Shown here one piece after another: positions 42,696 through 51,152 of a stretch of DNA of 64,000 nt. The notes under the pieces were generated by a model. That model searched no databases, was not told the DNA's origin, and saw only the letters and a list, made by a program, of their open reading frames with translations. Every line of letters begins with the position of its first letter. The stretch's first letter is position 1. The translations under genes and the position numbers were made by a program. The DNA comes from Paenibacillus solanacearum (lineage in GTDB: Bacteria > Bacillota > Bacilli > Paenibacillales > NBRC-103111), in NCBI RefSeq assembly GCF_910593845.1, contig NZ_CAJVAS010000001.1, positions 186,001 to 250,000 of the forward strand, given 5' to 3'.

Positions 42696-44141
42696 GTGAA
42701 AGCAATGCATAGGAAGCGGCTTCCCGGTGATACCCGGGTCACCGTACAACGCTTAGGCCGTTTATTGAGCGGCATGATGATGCCCAATATCGGAGCGTTT
42801 ATCGCATGGGGACTGATTGCATCATTATTTGCTCCGGCAGGCTGGTTCCCCAATGAACATTTTGCCAAGCTGCTTCACCTTATGATTACTTTCCTGCTGC
42901 CTATTCTCGTTGGTTACACAGGCGGGCAAATGATTCATGGTTCGCGCGGGGGCGTCGTCGCGTCGATAGCGACGATGGGCGTTATTATAGACTCGACGGT
43001 TTCCATGCTCTTGGGAGCGATGATCATAGGCCCATTGTCCGCAATGGTATTGAAGAAGCTTGATCAACTCGTAGAACGAAAAGTTCGCCCGGGGTCAGAA
43101 ATGCTCATTGGCAGCTTCTCCGCAGCAATCGTCGGAGCCGTGATGGCGTTGATTGGCATCGCAGGTGCCGGAGCCGTTCTTGCGGCGATCCACAGCGGTT
43201 TGGCTGCCGGTGCCCAAGTTCTCATCGACACCGGACTTCTACCGCTGCTGAGCATCCTCGTTGAGCCGGCTAAAGTTCTTTTCCTAAACAATGCGGTTGG
43301 CCACGGTATACTGAATCCGATCGGTTATATTCAATCGGCCCAATCCGGTCAATCCATGATTTTCGCGCTGGAGTCCAATCCGGGTCCCGGTCTTGGTGTC
43401 TTACTCGCTTATAGCGTGTTAGGGAAAGGTCATTTGCAACGATCCGCAGGAGGAGCAGCGGTGATTCATGCAATAGGCGGAGTACATGAGACGTCGTTTC
43501 CGTTTATTCTGATGCAGCCGCGTCTCATCGCAGCTCTGATCGCAGGCGGGGTGGCGGGCTCATTCACCTTCTGGCTGTTCGATGCGGGTTTCACCGCAGC
43601 GCCCTCACCAGGGAGTATCATCGCTTACGTTGCATTGAGCACCAAAGAGGGGCTGATTCCGGCGCTAGCCGGCATCTTGGCGGCGACCGTTGTTTCATTT
43701 TCCACTGCGGCGGTTATTTTGGCAGCCAACCGTGAGCAGGCGTCCGCTGCGGATAAGGACTTGCCGGAAAACCTAGGCCAAGGGATGACCGGCCTAAGCG
43801 GTATGGTGGAGCTGGAGCAGGCTGCTTCTTCGAGCAGTGTCGTACTGCAGACGGCAATAAACAAAATTGTATTCGCTTGTGATTCAGGGATGGGGTCCAG
43901 CGCGATGGGGGCCTCCATCTTTAGGAAAAAAATGAAAGAAGCGGGTGTCGTGGCCTCCGTCACGAATACGGCGATCAGTGACATTCCGAAGGACGTCGAT
44001 TTGGTCATTACACAGAAATCGCTTACGGACAGGGCCAGGCTTATGGTCCCGGACGCTGAGCATATTTCCATTGATCATTTTCTTAAAAGCCCCGCATATG
44101 ACGATTTGATCAACCGTCTCAAAAACCAACATGCCGGGTGA
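42696..44141 (+). CDS. mtlA: PTS mannitol-type transporter EIICB
   Basis: A 481-residue phosphotransferase membrane enzyme. The EIIC domain (about residues 20-345) has G-M-M-M-P-N-I-G-A-F-I-A-W-G near residue 28 and the G-G-V-H-E-T-S-F-P-F motif near residue 263, both hallmarks of the mannitol family. The EIIB domain (from about residue 385) has the phosphorylated Cys in F-A-C-D-S-G-M-G-S-S-A-M-G. There is no EIIA domain in the chain; that is the separate gene at 44194. GTG 42696 follows GAGGAAA. No MtlD is present, so the adjacent GatD-like enzyme may take the product; the true hexitol could be other than mannitol. Confidence 0.93.
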   Translation: MKAMHRKRLPGDTRVTVQRLGRLLSGMMMPNIGAFIAWGLIASLFAPAGWFPNEHFAKLLHLMITFLLPILVGYTGGQMIHGSRGGVVASIATMGVIIDSTVSMLLGAMIIGPLSAMVLKKLDQLVERKVRPGSEMLIGSFSAAIVGAVMALIGIAGAGAVLAAIHSGLAAGAQVLIDTGLLPLLSILVEPAKVLFLNNAVGHGILNPIGYIQSAQSGQSMIFALESNPGPGLGVLLAYSVLGKGHLQRSAGGAAVIHAIGGVHETSFPFILMQPRLIAALIAGGVAGSFTFWLFDAGFTAAPSPGSIIAYVALSTKEGLIPALAGILAATVVSFSTAAVILAANREQASAADKDLPENLGQGMTGLSGMVELEQAASSSSVVLQTAINKIVFACDSGMGSSAMGASIFRKKMKEAGVVASVTNTAISDIPKDVDLVITQKSLTDRARLMVPDAEHISIDHFLKSPAYDDLINRLKNQHAG

Positions 44142-44193
44142 AGGATGCGATCGTGTTTGCACTAAGAAAAATAGATAGAAGGAGAGACATGCC

Positions 44194-44631
44194 GTGAGCA
44201 TACTATCTTTGGACAAGGTGAAGCTGCAAGCAAGCGCAAAGGACAAATTCGAGGCGATTCGGATAGCCGGTCAATTGCTGGTCGATGCCGGACACGTCGG
44301 AGAGGAATATATCGACAAAATGATCGAGAGGGAACAACTGCTGTCCACTTATATGGGAGGGGGTCTGGCGATACCACATGGTACGAACGAAGCCAGAAAG
44401 CTCATTCGTTCAACGGGGCTGTCCATTGTACAGTTTGCCGACGGCATTGACTTTGGGGAAGGAGAGAAGGCATACATACTCGTCGGTATCGCCTCGGCAA
44501 GTGATGACCATCTCGAAATGTTAACGAACGTAGCGACGGTTTGCGCTGATGACGATAACTTGGATCGATTGATAAAGGCTTCTACTGCCGAAGAAATCAT
44601 TTCCATCTTTGACGGAGAAGTAGACGGGTGA
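44194..44631 (+). CDS. mtlF: PTS mannitol-type EIIA component
   Basis: A 145-residue EIIA of the fructose/mannitol type. The phosphorylated His lies in the motif G-G-G-L-A-I-P-H-G-T near residue 65. GTG 44194 follows AAGGAGAG; an upstream ATG reads into a stop. It starts 52 bases after the EIICB gene, so the two form one operon, and supplies the phosphate to the EIIB Cys. Confidence 0.93.
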   Translation: MSILSLDKVKLQASAKDKFEAIRIAGQLLVDAGHVGEEYIDKMIEREQLLSTYMGGGLAIPHGTNEARKLIRSTGLSIVQFADGIDFGEGEKAYILVGIASASDDHLEMLTNVATVCADDDNLDRLIKASTAEEIISIFDGEVDG

Positions 44632-44666
44632 AAGCCGTTCATTTCGGAGCCGGGTCAAATAATAAA

Positions 44667-44748
44667 TGATGTCCACAGTATTCGTGACAAAATCACACTT
44701 TCATTTCATTGAAATACTGAATGTTCTGATCTACGATATGGCTGTAAG
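44667..44748 (+). promoter_or_regulatory. Promoter/operator element of the first orphan binding protein, copy 2
   Basis: Aligns over about 80 bases with 42551-42634, keeping TGTC-ACAG, TGAC-AAATC, TTTCATTTC-TTG and TACGATATGG. Its promoter reads TTGAAA-17-TACGAT. The shared layout suggests that one regulator controls both genes. Confidence 0.6.
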
Positions 44749-44811
44749 AAACTGGTTGCCAGAATATAGGTCAGATGACTAACAAAGGGGGGAAGCCTAT
44801 GTGTGTTGAAT

Positions 44812-44825
44812 TGTAAGCGCTTGTA
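44812..44825. promoter_or_regulatory. cre-like box before the first orphan binding protein
   Basis: TGTAAGCGCTTGTA matches nine of ten fixed cre positions, 38 bases before the gene. Confidence 0.5.
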
Positions 44826-44848
44826 TTGCGGTCGAAGTAAAATGATGA

Positions 44849-46197
44849 TGAAGGGGCTTGAATATGTTGAAGAGAAACAAAACGATTCCATTGCTAGTCG
44901 CGATGTCTGTACTGGGGACGTTCGCCCTCGCAGGCTGCGGGAAAGAGGCTGCACCAAGCGAAAGTAAAGGTGAAGCCGTCAACCCGGACGCGTACAATAA
45001 CGAGCCGGCGACGCTTACGATCTACTCCTACAATGCATCGGTATTGAACGATGCCGATTTGGAGGAGCTGGTGACCCGAGCAATTAAGACCAAATACCCG
45101 AATATTACACCGAAACTGATCCCGCAATCCGCAACAACACTGGATAAAATGGTTGCCTCCGGCGAAATTCCCGATATAATCTTGTCGACCAGCTATTGGT
45201 ATTACGATCTGTTGGAGAGGGGACTCGTGTCGGATCTGAACTCGTTCATCAAGAATGAGAAAATCAGCTTCAGCAAGTTTGAGCCAGAAGCAATCAATAT
45301 TGTGAAAAGCTTCGGCGATAAAGGGGAAACCTTCGGCATGCCGTATTCGATCATGTACAACATGCTGATATACAATAAGGACATCTTCGATAAATTTGGT
45401 GTTCCCTATCCGAAAGACGGCATGACCTGGGATGAAACGATCGAGCTGGCTAAAAGGGTAACAAGAGTGGATCAAGGCGTTCAGTACGTCGGTCTGGCTA
45501 TCGGGCCGCCAACGAGGTTGACCCGGCAATTAGGACTTCCCGCCCTCGATGAGAAAGGCGAAAAGGCCGTGTTCCAGACCGAAGGATACAAGAGGGCATA
45601 CAGCCTGCTCGAGAAGTTGTACGGCATTCCAGGCATTGTGGAGATGAATAAAAATTATGAGTACAGCATTGATTTCTTCCTTAAAGATCAAAGGCTCGCC
45701 ATGTATCAATTCAATACTGCAGCCATCACCGCACGTCTTCCACAATTAAAGCAAACCGGTAAAGAGTTCAATTGGGATGTCGTGTCGTTACCTACATTCC
45801 CGGAACAGAAGGGTTACAGCAGAGAGCCGGAAGTACAAATGGCAGCCGTTACACCGAACAGCAATAACAAGAAGGCGGCCTATGCGGTCCTCAAAACGAT
45901 GATAAGCGAGGAAGCGCAAAAGGCTATGAATCGGGGCTCGAAAGCGACGGTTATGGCCGATCCCGCGATGAAAAAAGAATATGCTTTAGACACAAAGCTT
46001 TACGAGGGTAAAAATATTCAAAGTGTGTTCATTCCTAAATTAACCAAAGTGCCAAGGCAGCACAAATTCGATATTAAAGTTTATCCCTTCCTGAATGAAG
46101 CCGCTAAAAAAATCGCATATGAAAAGAAGGACGTCAATACGGTGCTTCGGGAAGCGGAAGAGAAAGCGAACAAATGGATTCAGGAAAATAAATAAGC
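44849..46197 (+). repeat. Direct repeat, copy 1 (binding-protein gene)
   Basis: About 1.35 kb that recurs at 48021-49369 with high identity at the DNA level, starting at the shared ribosome site TGAAGGGGCTTG and ending just after the stop codon. Confidence 0.9.
44864..46195 (+). CDS. Orphan family 1 sugar-binding lipoprotein, copy 1
   Basis: A 443-residue extracellular solute-binding protein. The lipoprotein signal ends at L-A-G-C (Cys24); L-T-I-Y-S-Y-N near residue 50 and M-P-Y-S-I-M-Y-N-M-L-I-Y-N-K near residue 160 follow the family pattern. ATG 44864 lies seven bases after AAGGGG. No permease or ATPase lies beside it, so it must use a transporter elsewhere. It is about 96 percent identical to the protein at 48036 (I count 16 differences in 443 positions). 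Its promoter matches that of the mtlA-like gene. Confidence 0.9.
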   Translation: MLKRNKTIPLLVAMSVLGTFALAGCGKEAAPSESKGEAVNPDAYNNEPATLTIYSYNASVLNDADLEELVTRAIKTKYPNITPKLIPQSATTLDKMVASGEIPDIILSTSYWYYDLLERGLVSDLNSFIKNEKISFSKFEPEAINIVKSFGDKGETFGMPYSIMYNMLIYNKDIFDKFGVPYPKDGMTWDETIELAKRVTRVDQGVQYVGLAIGPPTRLTRQLGLPALDEKGEKAVFQTEGYKRAYSLLEKLYGIPGIVEMNKNYEYSIDFFLKDQRLAMYQFNTAAITARLPQLKQTGKEFNWDVVSLPTFPEQKGYSREPEVQMAAVTPNSNNKKAAYAVLKTMISEEAQKAMNRGSKATVMADPAMKKEYALDTKLYEGKNIQSVFIPKLTKVPRQHKFDIKVYPFLNEAAKKIAYEKKDVNTVLREAEEKANKWIQENK

Positions 46198-46249
46198 GGT
46201 AATCCGGAATGCGCTGATCATACGTATAGAGTGAAGGTGGGAGCAGGCT

Positions 46250-46885
46250 TTGACTACTTTTTATATCGTCCGGCATGGAGAAACCGAGTGGAACAGCACC
46301 GATCGCTATTGCGGGAGTACGGATATTTCGTTGTCGGAAGTAGGGGCTGAGCAAGCGAAACAAACGGCATTGTTCTTGGCCGGCACTTCCATAGATGCCA
46401 TGTATGCGTCTACATTGACCCGGGCGAAGGAGACCGCCGAGCCGATCGCGCTTGCCAAAGGTTTGAATGTACAGACAGACCCGCGCATCGCAGAAATCGA
46501 TTTTGGCTTGTGGGAAGGGTTGAAAGCCCGGGAGATACGCGCCGAATACCCGCAGGCTTGGAAGCAATGGAACGAAGAACCGGAATTGTACCCGGCCGGG
46601 ATAACAGGCGAGAGCGCCGGTACTGTATTTCGAAGGATGAGCCTGTTCTTTGAAGAGATTGCAACGAGACATCCGCACGAGCGCGTGCTTGTTGTAAGCC
46701 ACAGCATGTCGATCCGCATATACTTGGCGGGCATGCTCTCCATGCCGATGATCGCTTATCGCCGATTGGTCCACAGCAACACCGGTATTTCAATACTGGA
46801 GACATCCAAAGAAGGGATGCGCGTCCTGATGTTGAACTGCAGGTATGATACGTTTATAACGAAGGAGTGCACTGCGGGTGTATAA
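46250..46885 (+). CDS. Histidine phosphatase family protein
   Basis: A 211-residue phosphatase of the phosphoglycerate-mutase/CobC group. The phosphorylated His is in V-R-H-G-E-T-E-W-N (residues 7-15), the second His is in V-V-S-H-S-M-S near residue 148, and I-A-E-I-D-F-G-L-W-E-G near residue 82 carries the conserved Glu. TTG 46250 is placed six bases after AAGGTGGGAG. It follows the first binding-protein gene by 54 bases, so it is probably cotranscribed and may dephosphorylate a sugar phosphate in the cytoplasm. Confidence 0.9.
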   Translation: MTTFYIVRHGETEWNSTDRYCGSTDISLSEVGAEQAKQTALFLAGTSIDAMYASTLTRAKETAEPIALAKGLNVQTDPRIAEIDFGLWEGLKAREIRAEYPQAWKQWNEEPELYPAGITGESAGTVFRRMSLFFEEIATRHPHERVLVVSHSMSIRIYLAGMLSMPMIAYRRLVHSNTGISILETSKEGMRVLMLNCRYDTFITKECTAGV

Positions 46886-46968
46886 ATCTATCTTAATGAA
46901 GTCGATAAGCCAAGTGGGCTGCAGCGGTTCTGAACAAAGGGCTTGATTATGAATTGGAGGGATCGTGT

Positions 46969-47946
46969 ATGAACCATATTTTTAATAAAGCTGCAAAAAG
47001 GTCTTTGGGCCGCAACTCTCGATTTATGTTAACAGTAGTCCTCATTCTTTCTATCGTGATGATGGTTCCGCTCACAGCCAGTGCAGCCTATTATAATACG
47101 TACAGCACCATCGCAACGCTCGGCAATGCGAATAACTGCTACTCCTCGCAGGGGTTTGCTGTAGGATCCACATACACTTATTCCATTAAAATTAACAGCG
47201 ATGAATCCAAAGCCGTCATATACCGCACCAAAATGAGTGATGGATCCACTACACTTATGACAAACGGCGATACTTCAACAACCTACGCTACCTATCTCGG
47301 CCACGCCAACGATATGGTGCTCAGCACCATCGATGGAGAGTTTTACATGTTCATTCTCACTACATACGCCGGAAACATGAGTCTGGTCAAACTGAAATAT
47401 GTAGGTTCGACGTTTTACAAAGTGGGCAACTATACAATCAAATACAATGGCACAGATAAGGGAATGTCCGGAGTGAAAATTACAAGCAATGACTCCAGCA
47501 ATATTAACTTCCTCTTTAAGTCCGGAAAGACCTTTTACAAGGGCACACTTCCGCTGACTGCAAACAGTGGTACCATTAACGTAACCAGCGCCTTTTCCAT
47601 TAATATCGAAGATGCCCTGGTCAACGGAAGTACCGTATCTAACATCAATTCGTATTTATTCCAAGGCTTCGGCTATCGCAATAATACGATTTACCTGCCC
47701 CTCACCTATGAGAACGTTAGCATTGTACTTGTATACCGCAATATATCAACCGCCAGCGGCACCATTTATTCGGATAATGATTTGTCATTCCGTATTACGT
47801 CTTCCGCGTATTCTGACCTTTTTGAAATCGAGGACGTCGGCATCGATAATGGGGGTAAACTTTGGTTCAACACCAACCGCAGAGCGGATTCAAGCGATAC
47901 GACCAGCGATGGTGTTCACTATTTCAACGGATACACCGCCTTCTAA
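46969..47946 (+). CDS. Secreted protein of unknown function, possibly a beta-propeller
   Basis: A 325-residue protein with a long signal peptide ending near T-A-S-A-A (about residue 45 of 325). The mature part is Ser/Thr/Asn/Tyr-rich with regularly spaced strands (T-T-L-M-T-N-G-D, Y-M-F-I-L-T-T, F-L-F-K-S-G-K-T-F-Y-K-G). Q-G-F-G-Y-R-N-N-T-I-Y near residue 225 and I-E-D-V-G-I-D-N-G-G-K-L-W-F near residue 290 are faintly similar in spacing to the helveticin J type propeller, but this is too weak to assert. ATG 46969 follows GGAGGGATC. Its codon use is more AT-rich than its neighbours. It sits between the two binding-protein copies. Confidence 0.6.
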   Translation: MNHIFNKAAKRSLGRNSRFMLTVVLILSIVMMVPLTASAAYYNTYSTIATLGNANNCYSSQGFAVGSTYTYSIKINSDESKAVIYRTKMSDGSTTLMTNGDTSTTYATYLGHANDMVLSTIDGEFYMFILTTYAGNMSLVKLKYVGSTFYKVGNYTIKYNGTDKGMSGVKITSNDSSNINFLFKSGKTFYKGTLPLTANSGTINVTSAFSINIEDALVNGSTVSNINSYLFQGFGYRNNTIYLPLTYENVSIVLVYRNISTASGTIYSDNDLSFRITSSAYSDLFEIEDVGIDNGGKLWFNTNRRADSSDTTSDGVHYFNGYTAF

Positions 47947-47964
47947 GCAACAGGATATAATCAT

Positions 47965-47978
47965 TGCAAGCGGTTTAT
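47965..47978. promoter_or_regulatory. Possible weak cre box before the second orphan binding protein
   Basis: TGCAAGCGGTTTAT matches eight of ten fixed cre positions, so it is only suggestive. Confidence 0.3.
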
Positions 47979-48020
47979 TGAATCAGTGTTCAATTTAATA
48001 ATGAACTAATCAAAAGATCA

Positions 48021-49369
48021 TGAAGGGGCTTGAATATGTTGAAGAGAAACAAAACGATTCCATTGCTAGTCGCGATGTCTGTACTGGGGACGTTCGCCCT
48101 CGCAGGCTGCGGGAAGGAGGCTGCGCCAAGCGAAAGTAAAGGAGAAGCCGTCAACCCGGACGCGTACAATAACGAGCCGGCGACGCTTACGATTTACTCC
48201 TACAATGCATCGGTATTGAACGATGCCGATTTGGAGGAGCTGGTAACCCGAGCAATCAAGACCAAATACCCGAACATAACGCCGCAACTGATCCCGCAAT
48301 CGGCAATGACCCTGGATAAAATGGTAGCCTCCGGCGAAGTCCCCGATATGATCTTGTCGACCAGCTATTGGTATTACGATCTGTTGGAGAGGGGACTCGT
48401 GTCGGATCTGAACTCGTTCATCAAGAATGAGAAAATCAGCTTCAGCAAGTTTGAGCCGGAAGCAATCAATATTGTGAAAAGCTTCGGCGATAAAGGGGAA
48501 ACCTTCGGCATGCCGTATTCGATCATGTATAACATGCTGATATACAATAAGGACATCTTCGATAAATTTGGTGTTCCCTATCCGAAAGACGGCATGACCT
48601 GGGATGAAACGATCGAATTAGCCAAAAGGGTAACAAGAGTGGATCAAGGCGTTCAGTACGTCGGTCTGGCTATCGGGCCGCCAACGAGGTTGACCCGGCA
48701 ATTAGGACTTCCCGCCCTCGACGAGAAAGGCGAAAAGGCCGTGTTCCAGACCGAAGGATACAAGAGGGCATACAGCCTGCTCGAGAAGTTGTACGGCATT
48801 CCAGGCATCGTGGAGATGAATAAAAATTATGAGTACAGCATTGATTTCTTCCTTAAAGATCAAAAGCTCGCCATGTATCAATTCAATACTGCAGCCATCA
48901 CCGCACGTCTTCCGCAATTAAAGGAAACGGGCAAAGCATTCAATTGGGATGTCGTGTCGTTGCCGACATTCGAGGATCAGAAGGGTTACAGCAGAGAGCC
49001 GGAAGTACAAATGGCAGCCGTTACACCGAACAGCAAAAACAAGAAGGCGGCATATGCGGTCCTCAAAACGATGATAAGCGAGGAAGCGCAGAGGGCTATG
49101 AATCGTGGCTCGAAAGCGACGGTTCTGGCCGATCCTACGATGAAAAAAGAATATGCTTTAGACACAAAGCTTTACGAGGGTAAAAATATTCAAAGTGTGT
49201 TCATTCCTAAATTATCCAAAGTACCAAGGCAGCACAAATTCGATATTAAAGTCTATCCCTTCTTAAATGCAGCCGCTAAACAAATCGCATACGAAAAGAA
49301 AGACGTCAATACGGTGCTTCGGGAAGCGGAAGAGAAAGCGAACAAATGGATTCAGGAAAATAAATAAGA
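48021..49369 (+). repeat. Direct repeat, copy 2 (binding-protein gene)
   Basis: Second copy of the segment at 44849-46197. Upstream of the ribosome site the two copies differ completely. Confidence 0.9.
48036..49367 (+). CDS. Orphan family 1 sugar-binding lipoprotein, copy 2
   Basis: A 443-residue near-duplicate of the protein at 44864, with the same lipoprotein signal. The substitutions cluster near residues 86-105 and in the last third (for example R to K, Q to E, E to A, P to E, K to Q), which may tune ligand binding. Its upstream region lacks the duplicated promoter element of copy 1, so the copies are probably regulated differently. No permease is adjacent. It is followed by a hairpin and a strong terminator. 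Confidence 0.9.
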   Translation: MLKRNKTIPLLVAMSVLGTFALAGCGKEAAPSESKGEAVNPDAYNNEPATLTIYSYNASVLNDADLEELVTRAIKTKYPNITPQLIPQSAMTLDKMVASGEVPDMILSTSYWYYDLLERGLVSDLNSFIKNEKISFSKFEPEAINIVKSFGDKGETFGMPYSIMYNMLIYNKDIFDKFGVPYPKDGMTWDETIELAKRVTRVDQGVQYVGLAIGPPTRLTRQLGLPALDEKGEKAVFQTEGYKRAYSLLEKLYGIPGIVEMNKNYEYSIDFFLKDQKLAMYQFNTAAITARLPQLKETGKAFNWDVVSLPTFEDQKGYSREPEVQMAAVTPNSKNKKAAYAVLKTMISEEAQRAMNRGSKATVLADPTMKKEYALDTKLYEGKNIQSVFIPKLSKVPRQHKFDIKVYPFLNAAAKQIAYEKKDVNTVLREAEEKANKWIQENK

Positions 49370-49372
49370 AGA

Positions 49373-49423
49373 GGATGCTTCCCACGGTGTGAACCTGCGG
49401 CAACAGGTTCACGGGATGCATCC
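49373..49423 (+). other. Two-part hairpin after the second binding protein
   Basis: Inner perfect stem GTGAACCTG/CAGGTTCAC with loop CGGCAA, outer arms GGATGC/GCATCC. There is no T run, so it may protect the transcript's 3' end or pair with the following terminator. Confidence 0.45.
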
Positions 49424-49457
49424 CCCACTCAACATGGTCATTGTATCAAAGTATGAG

Positions 49458-49485
49458 CCGGATGAGAAGTCATCCGGTTTTTTTT
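49458..49485 (+). terminator. Rho-independent terminator
   Basis: Eight-base perfect stem CCGGATGA/TCATCCGG, loop GAAG, then eight T. A second long T tract follows. Confidence 0.88.
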
Positions 49486-49566
49486 GTCATCCGTTTTTTT
49501 TTTTTTGTTCGGTGTGCAGAGCAAAGCCGGGCGTTAGCGCTGCCTCGGCTTTGTCGTAATTTGCGA

Positions 49567-50778
49567 TTATGCGCTCACTTTACGTATCCGCCGACGTGCC
49601 GTTACGGGGGCGTCGGGTTCGGATTCCTGGCGGGCACGGGACAGCCGGAACGACCATGCCGCCGTGCCTGCGGCAATGGCGACGCCGGCTGCGCTGATCC
49701 ATGTGATGGACGACAGCGACGCCTGCTCCACGACCACACCGCCGACGCCCGCGCCGGCGGCCATTGCCAGCTGCAGAACGGAGGTGTTCAAGCTGAGCAT
49801 AATGCCGGATGCGGCCGGCGCCAGCGTCAGTAAGTAATATTGCTGCGTCGGGCCGGAGGACCAGGCCGAGAATGCCCATAGCATCAGCAGCGGGACGATG
49901 GCGGCGGGCGTTGTCGCGAATAGCGACAGCACGACGAGCGCAGCGGCGTGAAGCAGCATGCCGCCGATTAGCGTGCGGCGCACGCCCCAGCGGTCCGTGC
50001 CGAAGCCTCCCAGCTTCGAGCCGAGCAGGCTGGCGATGCCGAAGGCGAACAAGCTGGCGCTTACGCCTTGCTCGCTCATCCCCGTAACCGTAAGCAGGAA
50101 CGGTGAAATGTAAGTATAGGCGATGGCGTAGCCGCCGATCCAGAAAAACGTGACCAGCAGCGCGACGATAATATGCGTCTGCTTCAGCAGAGCGAGCTGG
50201 CTACGCAGCGGGACGGGCTCCTCTCCTTCGGTTCGCGGGATCGCGAAGCCGATCACGAACATGGCGGCAATGCCGAGCAGGCCGATTCCGCCGAAGATCA
50301 GCTTCCAGTCATAGGCGGAAGCAACGAGCCTTCCAATCGGCACGCCGACGATCAGCGAAGTGCTGAAGCCCATAACGAGCGTCGCAATGGCGCCGCCCTG
50401 CTTCCCGGGTTCCGCCAGCTTGGAGGCAACGGTCAGCGCGGTAACGACGAACACGCCGGTGCTCATCGCAAGAATGACTCGCGAGGCGATGAGGGAAGCA
50501 AATCCCGGAAGCATAAGCGCCGCCAGGTTGCCCGCTGCGAACAGGCCCAGCGCGTAGAGCAGCAGCTTGCGCCGCTCCAGGCGGGCGGTTAAAGCCATCA
50601 GAACGGGGGTCCCGAAGGCATAGGCGAGCGAAAATACCGTGATGAGCTGACCGGCTGCCGAGACCGACACGCCGATATCGTTCGCCACTTTATCCAGAAT
50701 GCCGGCAATGACATATTCCGACGTGCCGACCAGAAAGCTGACGGCGGCCAGCATATAAATTTTCCAAGCGTTTGACAT
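49567..50778 (-). CDS. MFS transporter, DHA1 type (AraJ/YdhP-like)
   Basis: A 403-residue, 12-helix antiporter. The first helix contains G-T-S-E-Y-V-I-A-G-I-L, motif A appears as T-A-R-L-E-R-R-K near residue 64, and the second half has G-S-K-L-G-G-F-G-T-D-R-W-G-V-R-R. ATG 50778 is chosen because AAAGGAG lies 10 bases upstream and the protein then begins as normal for the family; a much longer open frame runs through the ArsR gene in another frame and is not used. It lies just downstream of an ArsR gene with an inverted repeat between, so it is probably a regulated efflux pump. Confidence 0.9.
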   Translation of the reverse strand: MSNAWKIYMLAAVSFLVGTSEYVIAGILDKVANDIGVSVSAAGQLITVFSLAYAFGTPVLMALTARLERRKLLLYALGLFAAGNLAALMLPGFASLIASRVILAMSTGVFVVTALTVASKLAEPGKQGGAIATLVMGFSTSLIVGVPIGRLVASAYDWKLIFGGIGLLGIAAMFVIGFAIPRTEGEEPVPLRSQLALLKQTHIIVALLVTFFWIGGYAIAYTYISPFLLTVTGMSEQGVSASLFAFGIASLLGSKLGGFGTDRWGVRRTLIGGMLLHAAALVVLSLFATTPAAIVPLLMLWAFSAWSSGPTQQYYLLTLAPAASGIMLSLNTSVLQLAMAAGAGVGGVVVEQASLSSITWISAAGVAIAAGTAAWSFRLSRARQESEPDAPVTARRRIRKVSA

Positions 50779-50813
50779 GATGCAAGCGCTCCTTTCTCCA
50801 CTCCAAAATTTTA

Positions 50814-50835
50814 TATTTCTAAAAATATAGAAATA
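50814..50835. promoter_or_regulatory. Candidate ArsR operator before the MFS gene
   Basis: Perfect eight-base arms TATTTCTA and TAGAAATA with a six-base spacer, between the ArsR stop and the MFS start. The TATTTCTA half is repeated upstream of arsR at about 51154. Confidence 0.6.
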
Positions 50836-50849
50836 ATGATGAAAAAAAA

Positions 50850-51131
50850 TTAGTTCAGCAAATACGGTGCATACTTTTGGGCCATTTCGCGGTTCACGCT
50901 GTAAAATATGTAAGTGCCGTCTTTGCGCAAATCCAGTAGGCCGCATTCCGTCAGTTGTTTCAGGTGGTGAGAGAGCGTCGATCCGGCGATGGATTCGAGC
51001 TTGCCCTGAATGTCGGAGCAGCACAAATTTCTCTCCTCTGTCAGCAGCATCGCAATTTTCAGCCGGGTCGGTTCTCCTAGCGCCTTATATATTTTGACAG
51101 CTTGCCGTACGTCTGCGTCATCCCGAACCAT
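50850..51131 (-). CDS. ArsR-family HTH transcriptional regulator
   Basis: A 93-residue winged-helix repressor. L-G-E-P-T-R-L-K-I at the start and S-T-L-S-H-H-L-K-Q-L-T-E-C-G-L-L as the recognition helix are the family hallmarks. The metal-sensing position reads N-L-C-C-S-D-I, not the E-L-C-V-C-D-L of arsenic sensors, so the inducer may differ. ATG 51131 has AGGTGA five bases upstream; ATG 51137 is an alternative. It probably represses itself and the MFS gene through the inverted repeats beside each. Confidence 0.9.
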   Translation of the reverse strand: MVRDDADVRQAVKIYKALGEPTRLKIAMLLTEERNLCCSDIQGKLESIAGSTLSHHLKQLTECGLLDLRKDGTYIFYSVNREMAQKYAPYLLN

Positions 51132-51152
51132 TGTCATCACCTAGCCATCGTC

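Noticed and set aside
50779-51024. N-terminal extension of the MFS transporter
   Set aside because: It runs through the ArsR gene in another frame and past the inverted repeat; the family's normal N-terminus and an AAAGGAG site lie at 50778.
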